A stretch of 38,991 nucleotides of DNA from the IMG/VR virus record IMGVR_UViG_3300047678_000084, positions 1-38,991 of that record, one strand, 5' to 3'. The stretch's first letter is position 1. Each line of letters opens with the position of its first letter. The DNA comes from a virus. Shown piece after piece: positions 21,507 to 29,344 of this stretch. Below the pieces are notes generated by a model. The model did no database searches, was not told the origin of the DNA, and saw only the letters and a list, made by a program, of their open reading frames with translations. The translations under genes and the position numbers were made by a program.

Positions 21507-22778
21507 ATGGCAAGTACATATAGTGGTGGTCCTCTTCTAGCAGCAGGTGGACAGGTAATTACCCGACAGGATAGGCCTGCGGAGATTACTACAAATGCAG
21601 TTGGCTCAGCAACTTTAGGAATTGGTGATACTTTAAACTTAAGAGTAAGTGGAGATGGTGGAGCAACATGGGCAAACATTAACTTTGTCTGTCCCTTTCC
21701 ATTTGGTCCATTTACAGGATTTGAAGCACAACAGTTTGTAGATGCTTGTAACCTATTTATTACTGGACTCGGTAATGATCGAGTAGAGTGGTTTGTACCA
21801 GAGACAAATACAGTTTCTGGATTACAGATTGGTGTAAGGACAGCAGTTTATACTGGACCAAATGCTGTAATTCAAATTCTAAATGGAACTGCAATCCCTA
21901 CAGGATTTGACTTTGTACCAGGATCTCAAGTACGTGGTGTAGAGGGTTATACAGACTTTCTAATCCAACCAAGTCCAGGTGATCCTTTTACAGCAGTATC
22001 TGTTAATAACTATGAAACTGGTCTGCGCTCTAGGGATTATCATATTACCCATAAGCTAGCAGATGCTACGAACTCTAAGGGACATATATTTGCAGAGTCT
22101 ACAAATGGAGTAAGCATCAAGGTTAGTCCTGTAGCTGGAGTACAATTCAATCCAGTATTTGGTGGAGTAACTACTCCCTTCTATCAATTCGATGAAGAGG
22201 GTATTGATGTTCTAGATAATACATATCTAGATGTTCCAGGACAGTTTGCAGCAAATACTTGGTATTATGTTTATGTCTATTACTTTACAGGTGGTCTATT
22301 AAAGCCAGCTAAGTTTAGCTGGGAGGTATCCGCTACACCACCAAATGTTTGGAAGACATTCAAAGCTGGTGATACATCTAGGAAGTATCTCTTTCCATTT
22401 AGAACAAATGGAGTTGGAGTAATCCATCCCTTTCAGAAGGAGGGATTCAACTACAAGTATACTACTCGTCATGGAATCCTTACTGCTGGAAGTGGCCTAA
22501 TGGATACTACAGTGGATGCTACCTCAGTAATTCCACCTACATCAGTATTTGGTTTACTAAGACTATTCATTGACAACAGCGCAAATGGAGCAACTGGTAC
22601 GATTCGTATTGGTCCAGATAGAGTGTCCGGTGTTACAGGTATTAACTTTATCTGTAATGCAAATGAGACAACTTCAAACATCCAGATCTATGTTCCTACA
22701 GGAAATCAGAAGTTCTTCTATAAAGTAGGAGATGCCAATACCTCTCTAGGTATTGATGTTTGGGGATTCAGAGAATAA
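21507..22778 (+). CDS. Tail fibre-like protein, paralog 3 (longest)
   Basis: A 423-residue protein, third of the tandem set, 11 bases after paralog 2. The landmark is WYYVYVYYF near residue 252, then TFKAGDTSRKYLFPFRTNGVGVIHPF near residue 288, then PPTSVFGLLRLFI. It is longer than the other two because of an N-terminal beta domain (residues about 30-130: LNLRVSGDGGATWANIN, VDACNLFITGLG) that loosely resembles the inserted domain in the sheath and J-like proteins. Ends VWGFRE, like the end of paralog 2. A terminator follows. Likely the distal, receptor-contacting fibre, but this is inference. Confidence 0.65.
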   Translation: MASTYSGGPLLAAGGQVITRQDRPAEITTNAVGSATLGIGDTLNLRVSGDGGATWANINFVCPFPFGPFTGFEAQQFVDACNLFITGLGNDRVEWFVPETNTVSGLQIGVRTAVYTGPNAVIQILNGTAIPTGFDFVPGSQVRGVEGYTDFLIQPSPGDPFTAVSVNNYETGLRSRDYHITHKLADATNSKGHIFAESTNGVSIKVSPVAGVQFNPVFGGVTTPFYQFDEEGIDVLDNTYLDVPGQFAANTWYYVYVYYFTGGLLKPAKFSWEVSATPPNVWKTFKAGDTSRKYLFPFRTNGVGVIHPFQKEGFNYKYTTRHGILTAGSGLMDTTVDATSVIPPTSVFGLLRLFIDNSANGATGTIRIGPDRVSGVTGINFICNANETTSNIQIYVPTGNQKFFYKVGDANTSLGIDVWGFRE

Positions 22779-22799
22779 CCGTTATCTACCCACATTTAG

Positions 22800-22838
22800 T
22801 AGCGTGTCTCTATCATACCGATAGAACACGCTATTTTT
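22800..22838 (+). terminator. Rho-independent terminator after fibre genes
   Basis: An 8-bp outer stem TAGCGTGT / ACACGCTA (22800-22807, 22826-22833) and a 6-bp inner stem TCTATC / GATAGA separated by one bulged base, then five to six T. It closes the baseplate and fibre operon. Confidence 0.85.
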
Positions 22839-23140
22839 CTATCTGTATATCAAATTGTATATCAATAAGCAATTTGGTCGTTGAGCACAAATCCGTCAGT
22901 AGAGGAGTCTTTCTATCTGTCTCTCTCTGTGTCTTATGTCTCTCTGTTTAATTAGACAGGTGAAATGAGATATGCAGGGTAGACTACAGCATCTCTTCAA
23001 TTTAGCAATTCCACTTTTCCCCAGAAGTCTAGAAAAGATGATTTAAATGTTAAAAAATAGGCATGAAGTTGAAATGTGTAGTCATAAAATGAATACTTCG
23101 AAAATGGCAGCAATTAAAGTATTAGATTTTTCAAGTGGAA
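22839..23140. other. Intergenic region holding inverted element R5
   Basis: About 300 bases between the fibre operon terminator and the end of the minus-strand lipoprotein gene. It includes a short repeat (GTATATCAAATTGTATATCAA, which repeats TGTATATCAA) at 22856-22877 and copy R5 at 22939-23024. The rest, 23025-23140, is AT-rich with no visible gene or terminator for the lipoprotein gene. Confidence 0.4.
22939..23024 (-). promoter_or_regulatory. Shared intergenic element, copy R5 (inverted)
   Basis: On the minus strand this reads CTGGGGAAAAGTGGAATTGC, about 33 bases of linker, ATCTCATTTCACC, then TGTCTAATTAAACAGAGAG, so it is a complete copy in reverse orientation. A purine-rich leader (ACATAAGACACAGAGAGAG) follows on the same strand. 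It points towards the terminator and the 3' end of the fibre genes, so transcription from it would be antisense. Confidence 0.65.
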
Positions 23141-23656
23141 TTATTTCGCAGCAAAATCGCTTTGAAGCAATTCTACTGGGTCTGTAGGATGAAGAGTCAT
23201 CTCTTCGGGTAGCTTTACTACACAATTGCTTACTCCAAGTGCAGTCCATACCTTACTCTCTGTAAAGGTATCCCACTTATAGTACTTACTCTTTCCATTC
23301 TTATCTGGAAGAGTTGCTCCACAATATTCTACATCCGTACTCCCATCCAACTTTCCCATATACTCTAGAACTGGAGAGTTGCACTTGGAGTTTGTAAACA
23401 TATTGGACTGTGGAGTATTGATTCTATTATAAAATGGCAAGCATCTCCCTTCAGTCCACCTACAAAAGCACTGAAGTTTAATGTCATAGAACATCCCATC
23501 CTTTATTGGCACAACTCTTCCTCTATCAGATTCAACTACAACACTTACATTATCTGATACTATCGTACCTACAGATACATCATCAATAGAAGGGGAGCAT
23601 GCGGTGATAGAGAGCATTGAGAAAATAACTAGGGAAGTCATGAATTTTCTGAACAT
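23141..23656 (-). CDS. Cysteine-rich secreted lipoprotein (minus strand)
   Basis: A 171-residue protein on the opposite strand to almost every other gene. The N-terminus is a type II signal peptide (MFRKFMTSLVIFSMLSITAC) with Cys20 as the lipidated residue and Ser at +2, which predicts outer-membrane sorting in a Gram-negative host. The mature part has six further cysteines (QCFCRW, GRC, SKC, YCG, NCV), enough for three disulfides, so a periplasm-facing or surface-exposed fold is expected. A good ribosome site (AGAGGAC) precedes the ATG on the minus strand. Its strand and position between two units fit a moron-type gene such as a superinfection or receptor-modifying factor. The function is unknown. 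Confidence 0.65.
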   Translation of the reverse strand: MFRKFMTSLVIFSMLSITACSPSIDDVSVGTIVSDNVSVVVESDRGRVVPIKDGMFYDIKLQCFCRWTEGRCLPFYNRINTPQSNMFTNSKCNSPVLEYMGKLDGSTDVEYCGATLPDKNGKSKYYKWDTFTESKVWTALGVSNCVVKLPEEMTLHPTDPVELLQSDFAAK

Positions 23657-23700
23657 TGTTCTGTCCTCTTGTTCTAGCTGTATTCTAGTTAGGGAGGTAT

Positions 23701-23730
23701 TGTCAAGTGGTTAGATTTTGGATGCTTCTA
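23701..23730 (-). promoter_or_regulatory. Weak candidate promoter for the lipoprotein gene
   Basis: On the minus strand TTGACA (23701-23706) lies about 45 bases upstream of the lipoprotein start. The matching -10 region is poor: TAGAAT occurs with a spacer of 13, too short, and the hexamer at normal spacing is weak. Recorded as a possibility only. Confidence 0.25.
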
Positions 23731-23924
23731 AATGCGTCTAGGAAGCTCACAGTTAAGAGATCTCAGGTAGGGTGATACCCTCCTATTACTTTCATTTCAA
23801 GTTCTTATAACATAATACGGAGAGAAATTACAGCAGTGCTCATGATCTATAGCTTGACGGGGAATTCTTTCTTGCTTCTGAGTGTTGTAGCTGTAATTAT
23901 CTAAGTAATTAAGAAGGATAAACA

Positions 23925-26717
23925 ATGTCATCAAGTCCACCAATTCCATTTCAAAGAGACATAATTGCCGGTGATGGATTAACCTTAACTGGTAGTACAA
24001 TGGCTACCTCTTTTGATCCTGATATCGTTACTGATGTAGCTGCAAAAAAGGCTAGCGCATACGTACTGCTATCAAATACATTTACTACAGGCACAAGTCA
24101 ACCAACATCCCTTGCAGACTCCTTATTTATCTACAACGTAGCTGGAGGTGCTGTAAACGGTAATGGTACACTAGGTGTTGTATCAGGTTCATTTGCAAGC
24201 TCAGGAGCAGAGACTGGCACAGGATCTGGTCAAGCTGGTCTTGGTAGTACTGTAAGTGCTACTCAGCCATATAATATTACAGACTTCCCAGGACAACGTA
24301 ACATCACAGTTCAACTTAGAACTGTTGATGGAGATGATGTTCTGGTATCGGATCTTCTAAGTTCTATTACTGGTGCTGATGCCAGCACAAAGGTATATTG
24401 CTATCTATCATATCGTTCAGATCTTGGAGCAGATTTAAAGTGGAGACTATGGTATTACTACCGTAGATCATCCGATGGATTTCAGACTCCATTTACACCA
24501 GATCTTACTATTGCAAACGCAAGTCTATATGCTCCAATTATCTATGAGCTACTATCCCTACCAGTTGGTGCTGGTCTTGGTGGTCCAATTGTAGATGGAG
24601 ATGCTGCTGCTGTTCTTGGTCCAAAGTCAGTAGGTACTGCTGAGCTAGATGATCTTGCAGTAACTACTATTAAGATAGCTGGAGGTGCTGTTACTGCTGC
24701 AAAGCTTGCAAGTACTGCTGTTACTCCAGGTTCCTATACTTCTACTAATCTTACAGTAGATCAGCAGGGTAGAATTACAGCAGCAGCTAGTGGTTCTGCT
24801 GGACCATCTCTACCTCTTAGCTTAGCTAACGGTGGATTTGGACAAGCTGTAAATACAGGATTAACTAATGACTACGTAGCTATAGTTGCTGGCGGAGCCA
24901 TTACAATAGGTGCAGTAACCTCTGCATCTTTAACTACCGCATTAACAACTTCTCCACCAATTACTCTTACAGCAGGTAATTCTATTACTATGTCTGCGGG
25001 TTCAGGAGCATTAGCTCTTGGAAGCGGCACTGGTAATTGGACAATGCCTACTGGTTCTGGTTCTTGGAGCGGAGCTGCTGGAAAGTCTATAACACTAACT
25101 GAAGGTGTTGCATCTTCAGGAACAAGCACTGGATTTACATATACTGGTGGAGCACATACCGCTTTAACTGCCTCAACAGAGGTAATTGCGGTTAATTATA
25201 ATCTTGCACAGACTGTACAACACGCTACTGGTGCTCTTACAACTCAACGTGCTTTTGTTGTACAAGCTCCTACTTATTCATTCGTAGCATCTAGTACATT
25301 AACTAAGGCAGCTACCTTTGCAATCACTGGTGCTCCTGTTACAGGAACAAACGCTACAATTACCAATGCATATGCATTATGGGTACAAGCAGGTAAGTCT
25401 CAATTTGATGGTAACGTTACTATTGCCAACGGCAATACACTAACCCTACCTGGCTCTGTTAGCGGTCCTGGCGGCGGATCTTATCTAACATTTACAAACA
25501 ATACTGGTGCTATTGAATTAATAGCAAGCAGCAAGACATATCTGAGCCTTAACGGCACCAATACTAATGCCATTACATTTGGAGCTAATATTGATTTCAT
25601 TACCACAGCAGGTACTGGTGGAATCAACTTTGGTGCAATGACAGGAGATGTCTCTCTACCAACTGGAAGTATTTCATGGAGCGGCGCGTCGTCAAAGACC
25701 GTTTCAATCTCCACAAGTTCAGGTGGCTCACTTTCACTAACTTCAAACGCCACTGTATCTGGCTCAACTGCTGCTCTAAGTGGTACAAGTAGCGCACAAA
25801 TACAGCATAACGGTACAGCTCTTATTACTACCACTAGCACCTCTATTCTACAGATGGCAGCTAACAAGGCATTTAATGCTGCGGCCGGTACTGGTAGTTT
25901 TGGCTGGGGTTCTGCAACAGGAGACTTCACCTTCCCTACTGGTGCAGTAGCTTGGACTGGAGCATCGGGTAAGACACTTATCCTTACTGGTTCTGGAACT
26001 GGTGCAATTACAATTAACGCGGGTACAAGCGGAACCACCTTCCAGCGTTCTTCTACTACTCTTCTAGATATTGGTGCTACTACTTCTACAGCGGTAACTT
26101 TAGCTACTGGTAAGACATTAGCAGCCGGTTCTAATGTGCTCATTGGTTCTGTAACAGATAAGCTAAATGCAGCAATGCTTGCTATTGCTTCACAAGCAAC
26201 AGGAGATGTGTTGTATGCGGATACTACTACTACATTTGCAAGACTTGCAAAGGGTAGTGACGGTCAGGTATTAACACTAGCCAGTGGTGTTCCGTCTTGG
26301 GCAGCAGCGACAGGAACTCCTGTTAATGTAATTTCTGTAACTCCTGGACTTTCTTCAATTAGTTCTGCGGCATCTTGGTACCCAAATGGTCCAACCTTCT
26401 TACAGACAGCAAACGAGGCATCAGGTTGGTTAATGTATGCTCCTTCAGGTAGTACCTGGAAGATACGTATGTCTGTAGATTCTTCTGTTCCAAATCCACA
26501 GACTCTTACAATGCAAGCTAGATTCTGTGCAACAATCAATGGAACATGGTCAGATCTTGGAACTGCAATTACAAGAGTAAATGCTGATGGAACAGCAGTA
26601 GCAGAGAGTGCTGTACTTACACCTGGGTCTGCTGGGTATATTACATTCAAGATAACATACAGCAGTGCATCAGCAATGACCTCATACTCTCACTTCGAAC
26701 TTGATAGGTTGTCTTAA
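23925..26717 (+). CDS. Large tail fibre or receptor-binding protein
   Basis: A 930-residue, Gly/Thr/Ser/Ala-rich protein typical of fibre shafts. Residues 1-20 resemble short fibre starts; residues about 245-290 carry the common fibre pattern LDDLAVTTIKIAGGAVTAAKLASTAV. The shaft has three spaced repeats of the form PTG-x-x-W-(S/T)GA-x-x-K at about residues 372, 575 and 668 (WTMPTGSGSWSGAAGK, VSLPTGSISWSGASSK, FTFPTGAVAWTGASGK). The C-terminal 110 residues (TPGLSSISSAASWYPN to SHFELDRLS) look like a globular tip. It is flanked by the lipoprotein gene and a small coiled-coil gene, away from the other fibre genes. Leading candidate for host-range determinant. Confidence 0.75.
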   Translation: MSSSPPIPFQRDIIAGDGLTLTGSTMATSFDPDIVTDVAAKKASAYVLLSNTFTTGTSQPTSLADSLFIYNVAGGAVNGNGTLGVVSGSFASSGAETGTGSGQAGLGSTVSATQPYNITDFPGQRNITVQLRTVDGDDVLVSDLLSSITGADASTKVYCYLSYRSDLGADLKWRLWYYYRRSSDGFQTPFTPDLTIANASLYAPIIYELLSLPVGAGLGGPIVDGDAAAVLGPKSVGTAELDDLAVTTIKIAGGAVTAAKLASTAVTPGSYTSTNLTVDQQGRITAAASGSAGPSLPLSLANGGFGQAVNTGLTNDYVAIVAGGAITIGAVTSASLTTALTTSPPITLTAGNSITMSAGSGALALGSGTGNWTMPTGSGSWSGAAGKSITLTEGVASSGTSTGFTYTGGAHTALTASTEVIAVNYNLAQTVQHATGALTTQRAFVVQAPTYSFVASSTLTKAATFAITGAPVTGTNATITNAYALWVQAGKSQFDGNVTIANGNTLTLPGSVSGPGGGSYLTFTNNTGAIELIASSKTYLSLNGTNTNAITFGANIDFITTAGTGGINFGAMTGDVSLPTGSISWSGASSKTVSISTSSGGSLSLTSNATVSGSTAALSGTSSAQIQHNGTALITTTSTSILQMAANKAFNAAAGTGSFGWGSATGDFTFPTGAVAWTGASGKTLILTGSGTGAITINAGTSGTTFQRSSTTLLDIGATTSTAVTLATGKTLAAGSNVLIGSVTDKLNAAMLAIASQATGDVLYADTTTTFARLAKGSDGQVLTLASGVPSWAAATGTPVNVISVTPGLSSISSAASWYPNGPTFLQTANEASGWLMYAPSGSTWKIRMSVDSSVPNPQTLTMQARFCATINGTWSDLGTAITRVNADGTAVAESAVLTPGSAGYITFKITYSSASAMTSYSHFELDRLS

Positions 26718-26771
26718 GTTTTCTGGTACTGTTTAAAAAGTCTTACGAGTACTATATAAAAGAGGTTAACA

Positions 26772-27002
26772 ATGAACGAAGAAAAGAAAGATATGCCTAA
26801 TACAATTGATCCATTAGATCATGCTAGCTATCGCGCAGTATGTGCAGAACTGGAAGCGGCAGGATTAAAGCTTGCTCTTCTACAAAGGGATGCAAAGGAT
26901 CTTGAATATAAGAAGAATGAAATGACTGCCTTCCTCTGTCAGAAGTATGAAATTAAAGAGGGTGATCAGGTTCTTCCTGATGGAAAGATTGAGCGTAAAT
27001 AA
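26772..27002 (+). CDS. Small coiled-coil protein
   Basis: A 76-residue charged protein with a helix of about 45 residues (DHASYRAVCAELEAAGLKLALLQRDAKDLEYKKNEM). It starts at ATG 26772 with AGAGG upstream, follows the large fibre gene by 54 bases and lies two bases before the next gene. It could be a fibre chaperone or a structural accessory; no family was recognised. The stop TAA is followed within two bases by the next ATG, so coupling is likely. Confidence 0.55.
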   Translation: MNEEKKDMPNTIDPLDHASYRAVCAELEAAGLKLALLQRDAKDLEYKKNEMTAFLCQKYEIKEGDQVLPDGKIERK

Positions 27003-27004
27003 CT

Positions 27005-27781
27005 ATGGCAAGTCCAAAAGTAGAAGTATTTTTTGCATATGATTCAGTTACTGGTCTTCCAAAGCCAGGACTAGTTCCTACGTTTAGTAGCTATACAACT
27101 GAAGCTGGTGTAGCAATTGTTCCACAGCCATCTATTACAGATGTAGGCGGTGGAGCATATGAATTCACTCCAGTCTTTGCTGATCCTGCACACGGTATTA
27201 TCTATCAAGTAGCTACTGGAGCATCTCCAGGTTATTGGGGTAGATACATGCGTCCAGAGGATTGGAATGATGATAACTCAAATGTCTTAGCATCTCTAAT
27301 AAAGGCAAAGACAGATAACCTACCAGCATCTCCAGCCAATGAAGTAACAAGTACAGCTATTAAAGCTAAGACTGATCTTATTGGTACTGCTTCAGTTGCA
27401 TCTCAATCAGATGTAACTACCGCAGTTACTGCATCCACTATTTCAATTAAGGGAGCACAAGATCTATCTATCTCCAATATTGCTGGTGGTGCAAGTTATG
27501 TACAGGCAGATGATAACCTACATGCAATCTCACAAGCTGTAAGCGGTGGTGGAAGTAACCCATGGGATGATCTGCTAGCTAATCATAATCTGTCAGGATC
27601 ATTTGGTGCAGCTATTCGATTGATTCAGCAAGCAGTTGCAGGAGATCAGAAGATTGTAACAACTACAGCTAGATTACAGATTATAGACACCGATGGTGTT
27701 TCTGTTCTACGAGAGTTCTATCTCCTAGACGAGAATAATCAGCCATCTGTAAATAATACCAAGTACAGGAAGAAGGTTTAA
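27005..27781 (+). CDS. Virion structural protein of unknown type
   Basis: A 258-residue protein. The N-terminus (VEVFFAYDSVTGLPKPGLVPTFSSY) is a beta domain; residues 80-120 carry a helical segment (DDNSNVLASLIKAKTDNLPASPANEVTST) and a second copy of the pattern (TAIKAKTDLIGTA), typical of trimeric shaft or fibre base proteins. The C-terminus (TTARLQIIDTDGVSVLREFYLLDENNQPS) has the ending seen in many phage head-fibre or baseplate-fibre proteins. It is translationally coupled to the small gene upstream and separated by three bases from the gp36-like gene. Role inferred. Confidence 0.55.
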   Translation: MASPKVEVFFAYDSVTGLPKPGLVPTFSSYTTEAGVAIVPQPSITDVGGGAYEFTPVFADPAHGIIYQVATGASPGYWGRYMRPEDWNDDNSNVLASLIKAKTDNLPASPANEVTSTAIKAKTDLIGTASVASQSDVTTAVTASTISIKGAQDLSISNIAGGASYVQADDNLHAISQAVSGGGSNPWDDLLANHNLSGSFGAAIRLIQQAVAGDQKIVTTTARLQIIDTDGVSVLREFYLLDENNQPSVNNTKYRKKV

Positions 27782-27784
27782 TCT

Positions 27785-28591
27785 ATGGCAATTTCAGTAG
27801 CAAATGGTCTTGGAGGTGTAGGTAGTTCATACGCTACTCCAAATGACTTACAGTTTCTATCAATGCCAAACTTTGGAGATCCTGCTGCAATTGATGGTAA
27901 TATTGTATCCCTTCCATTTACAGTTACTGGACTTTCTCTTATTGTAACTGTGACTATTGATGGGTTAACTCAACCGGAGTACACATATACCTTTCCAGCA
28001 GACTATGCCACACTAGATCTTCTAGTTGCTGCTATTAGTATCCCTGGTCTGATTGCAGTTAATAATGGTGGTGTTCTTAGATTAAGAACTACAAAGGTAG
28101 GTATCTCTCAGGGATTAACTATCAATCATCTAGGTACTGCAAATGAAAAGGTAGGATTCAATAAGTTCTTTGATACCACTATGAATGGCAGATCTACTCT
28201 TACAAGTGATATTACTGAAGATGAGATGATCTTTGCTCTTGTAGCTGCATCATCTCTAGCGAATGGTTATCTAAAGCGCAGATACCTTCTCCCAATTACT
28301 TCATGGAGCTATGACTTGATTCAAGTTATATGTGACATCGCAGCTTATAACATTGCAAAGAGACAAGGGTTCAATCCTGAAGTCTATGATGCCAATTGGG
28401 TTAATAAGTATAATGCTGGTATCAAGTGGTTAGAAGATGTAGGTAATCGTAGAGAGCATCCAGTTATTGTATCTGGCGGTGAACCACTAGCACCTACTGC
28501 ATCTACACAAGGCACTCAGGATGACATTAGAGGTTGGGGTAACGTTATAGGTAGTCGTGGAAACTATCCATCTACAAGACCATTTGAGTAG
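27785..28591 (+). CDS. Mu gp36-like head-tail connector with inserted beta domain
   Basis: A 268-residue protein. The ends match the gp36/DUF1320 connector: YATPNDLQFLSM at the start and, in the second half, LVAASSLANGYLKRRYLLPI, LIQVICDIAAYNIAKRQ and WVNKYNAGIKWLEDVGN. Between them, residues about 38-125, is a beta domain (FTVTGLSLIVTVTIDG, YTYTFPADYATLDLLVAAIS, GTANEKVGFNKFFDTTM) that closely resembles a segment of the J-like protein and one of the sheath. Standard gp36 proteins are about 130-150 residues, so the insertion nearly doubles it. The gene is displaced from the head genes, lying next to fibre and lysis genes. Confidence 0.75.
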   Translation: MAISVANGLGGVGSSYATPNDLQFLSMPNFGDPAAIDGNIVSLPFTVTGLSLIVTVTIDGLTQPEYTYTFPADYATLDLLVAAISIPGLIAVNNGGVLRLRTTKVGISQGLTINHLGTANEKVGFNKFFDTTMNGRSTLTSDITEDEMIFALVAASSLANGYLKRRYLLPITSWSYDLIQVICDIAAYNIAKRQGFNPEVYDANWVNKYNAGIKWLEDVGNRREHPVIVSGGEPLAPTASTQGTQDDIRGWGNVIGSRGNYPSTRPFE

Positions 28592-28613
28592 CATTTAGAG
28601 ATATTCTAATCTT

Positions 28614-28652
28614 AATCCCCTCTAGGATTCTCCAGCTTAGAGGGGATTTTTG
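28614..28652 (+). terminator. Rho-independent terminator
   Basis: An 11-bp stem AATCCCCTCTA / TAGAGGGGATT (28614-28624, 28638-28648) with a 13-base loop and a run of T. It separates the connector gene from the endolysin gene. Confidence 0.85.
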
Positions 28653-28664
28653 TTTTAAAAGGAA

Positions 28665-29090
28665 ATGAACATGAGAATTACTGAACACTTTGAGACATCC
28701 GAATTCCTCCAGAAGACTAGAGGATCAATCCCAGCTATGGAATATCCTACAGAATGGATTGAAGATAGACTTAAACCACTCTGCGAACAGCTAGAGATTA
28801 TCCGTAAAGCATTAGGAGATATGTCCATTAGAGTTATCTCTGGATATAGATCTCCAGCATATAACAAGGCAATTGGTGGTGCTGATAAGAGTCAGCATAT
28901 GGAAGGTAGAGCAGCAGATATTGTAGTACCCGGAAGACAAGCATCCGAAGTACATGCTCTTATCCTTCAGCTATCCAAGGACAAGAAGATTAATATTGGT
29001 GGTCTTGGAGACTATGATACCTTTGTCCATGTAGATATCCGACCAACTAAGAAGTTAATTCAATGGTCTGCTACAAGGGATGAGAGCTAA
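28665..29090 (+). CDS. Endolysin, peptidase M15 family
   Basis: A 141-residue protein with the M15 zinc peptidase signature: VISGYRSPAYNKAIGG, then SQHMEGRAAD with S76, H78 and D85, and VHVDIR with H122 and D124. H78, D85 and H122 are the expected zinc ligands. Peptidases of this type cleave D-Ala-containing cross-bridges in peptidoglycan and act as endolysins in many phages. No signal peptide was seen, so it would need a holin, which was not recognised. The alternative start ATG 28671 has a similar ribosome site; either gives the same domain. It is the only gene of its unit and lies after a terminator. Confidence 0.82.
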   Translation: MNMRITEHFETSEFLQKTRGSIPAMEYPTEWIEDRLKPLCEQLEIIRKALGDMSIRVISGYRSPAYNKAIGGADKSQHMEGRAADIVVPGRQASEVHALILQLSKDKKINIGGLGDYDTFVHVDIRPTKKLIQWSATRDES

Positions 29091-29106
29091 ATAAAGGAGG
29101 AAAATC

Positions 29107-29167
29107 CCCTCCTCACCGTCCTCCCAACCGCCACCCATACCTCGCTACCCGCTCGACTACCACTCCG
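29107..29167 (+). terminator. C-rich stretch, possible Rho-dependent terminator (rut)
   Basis: About 60 bases directly after the endolysin gene are around half C with few G, in sharp contrast to the purine-rich surroundings. Rho loading sites are typically C-rich and G-poor. No intrinsic hairpin plus T-run follows. This is a composition-based call only. Confidence 0.35.
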
Positions 29168-29231
29168 TGGGGATAATTCCTCATACATCTTATACCCAAT
29201 CTTTACCAGATTTGTAAGCTGGCTTACGTGT

Positions 29232-29316
29232 CTGGGGGAAAGTGGCATGAGCAATTTGGCTAAAGTGTGTGATATCTCTAATGAATCTCAATTCACTACT
29301 CTAATTAAACAGAGAG
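29232..29316 (+). promoter_or_regulatory. Shared intergenic element, copy R6
   Basis: Upstream block CTGGGGGAAAGTGGCATGAG, then GTGTGTGATATCTCTAATG, ATCTCAATTCAC and ACTCTAATTAAACAGAGAG. The block differs slightly (GTGGCATG instead of GTGGAATT). It lies between the endolysin and a minus-strand gene, so any + transcript would run antisense through that gene towards the GIY-YIG gene at 29728. Confidence 0.65.
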
Positions 29317-29344
29317 AAGAAAGACACAGATAGACAGAAAAGAA

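Noticed and set aside
22760-22951. Plus-strand 63-residue frame after the fibre genes
   Set aside because: Runs through the terminator hairpin and the inverted element; Cys/Ser/Leu-rich with no ribosome site.
25481-26143. 220-residue minus-strand frame inside the large fibre gene
   Set aside because: Translation is Val/Pro/Ala-rich low complexity, the mirror of the Gly/Thr-rich fibre codons; no ribosome site.
29242-29262. Sigma-54 promoter in the GTGGCATG...TTGGC stretch of R6
   Set aside because: Spacing between the GG and GC pairs is 13, not 10, and other copies of the element lack the pattern.
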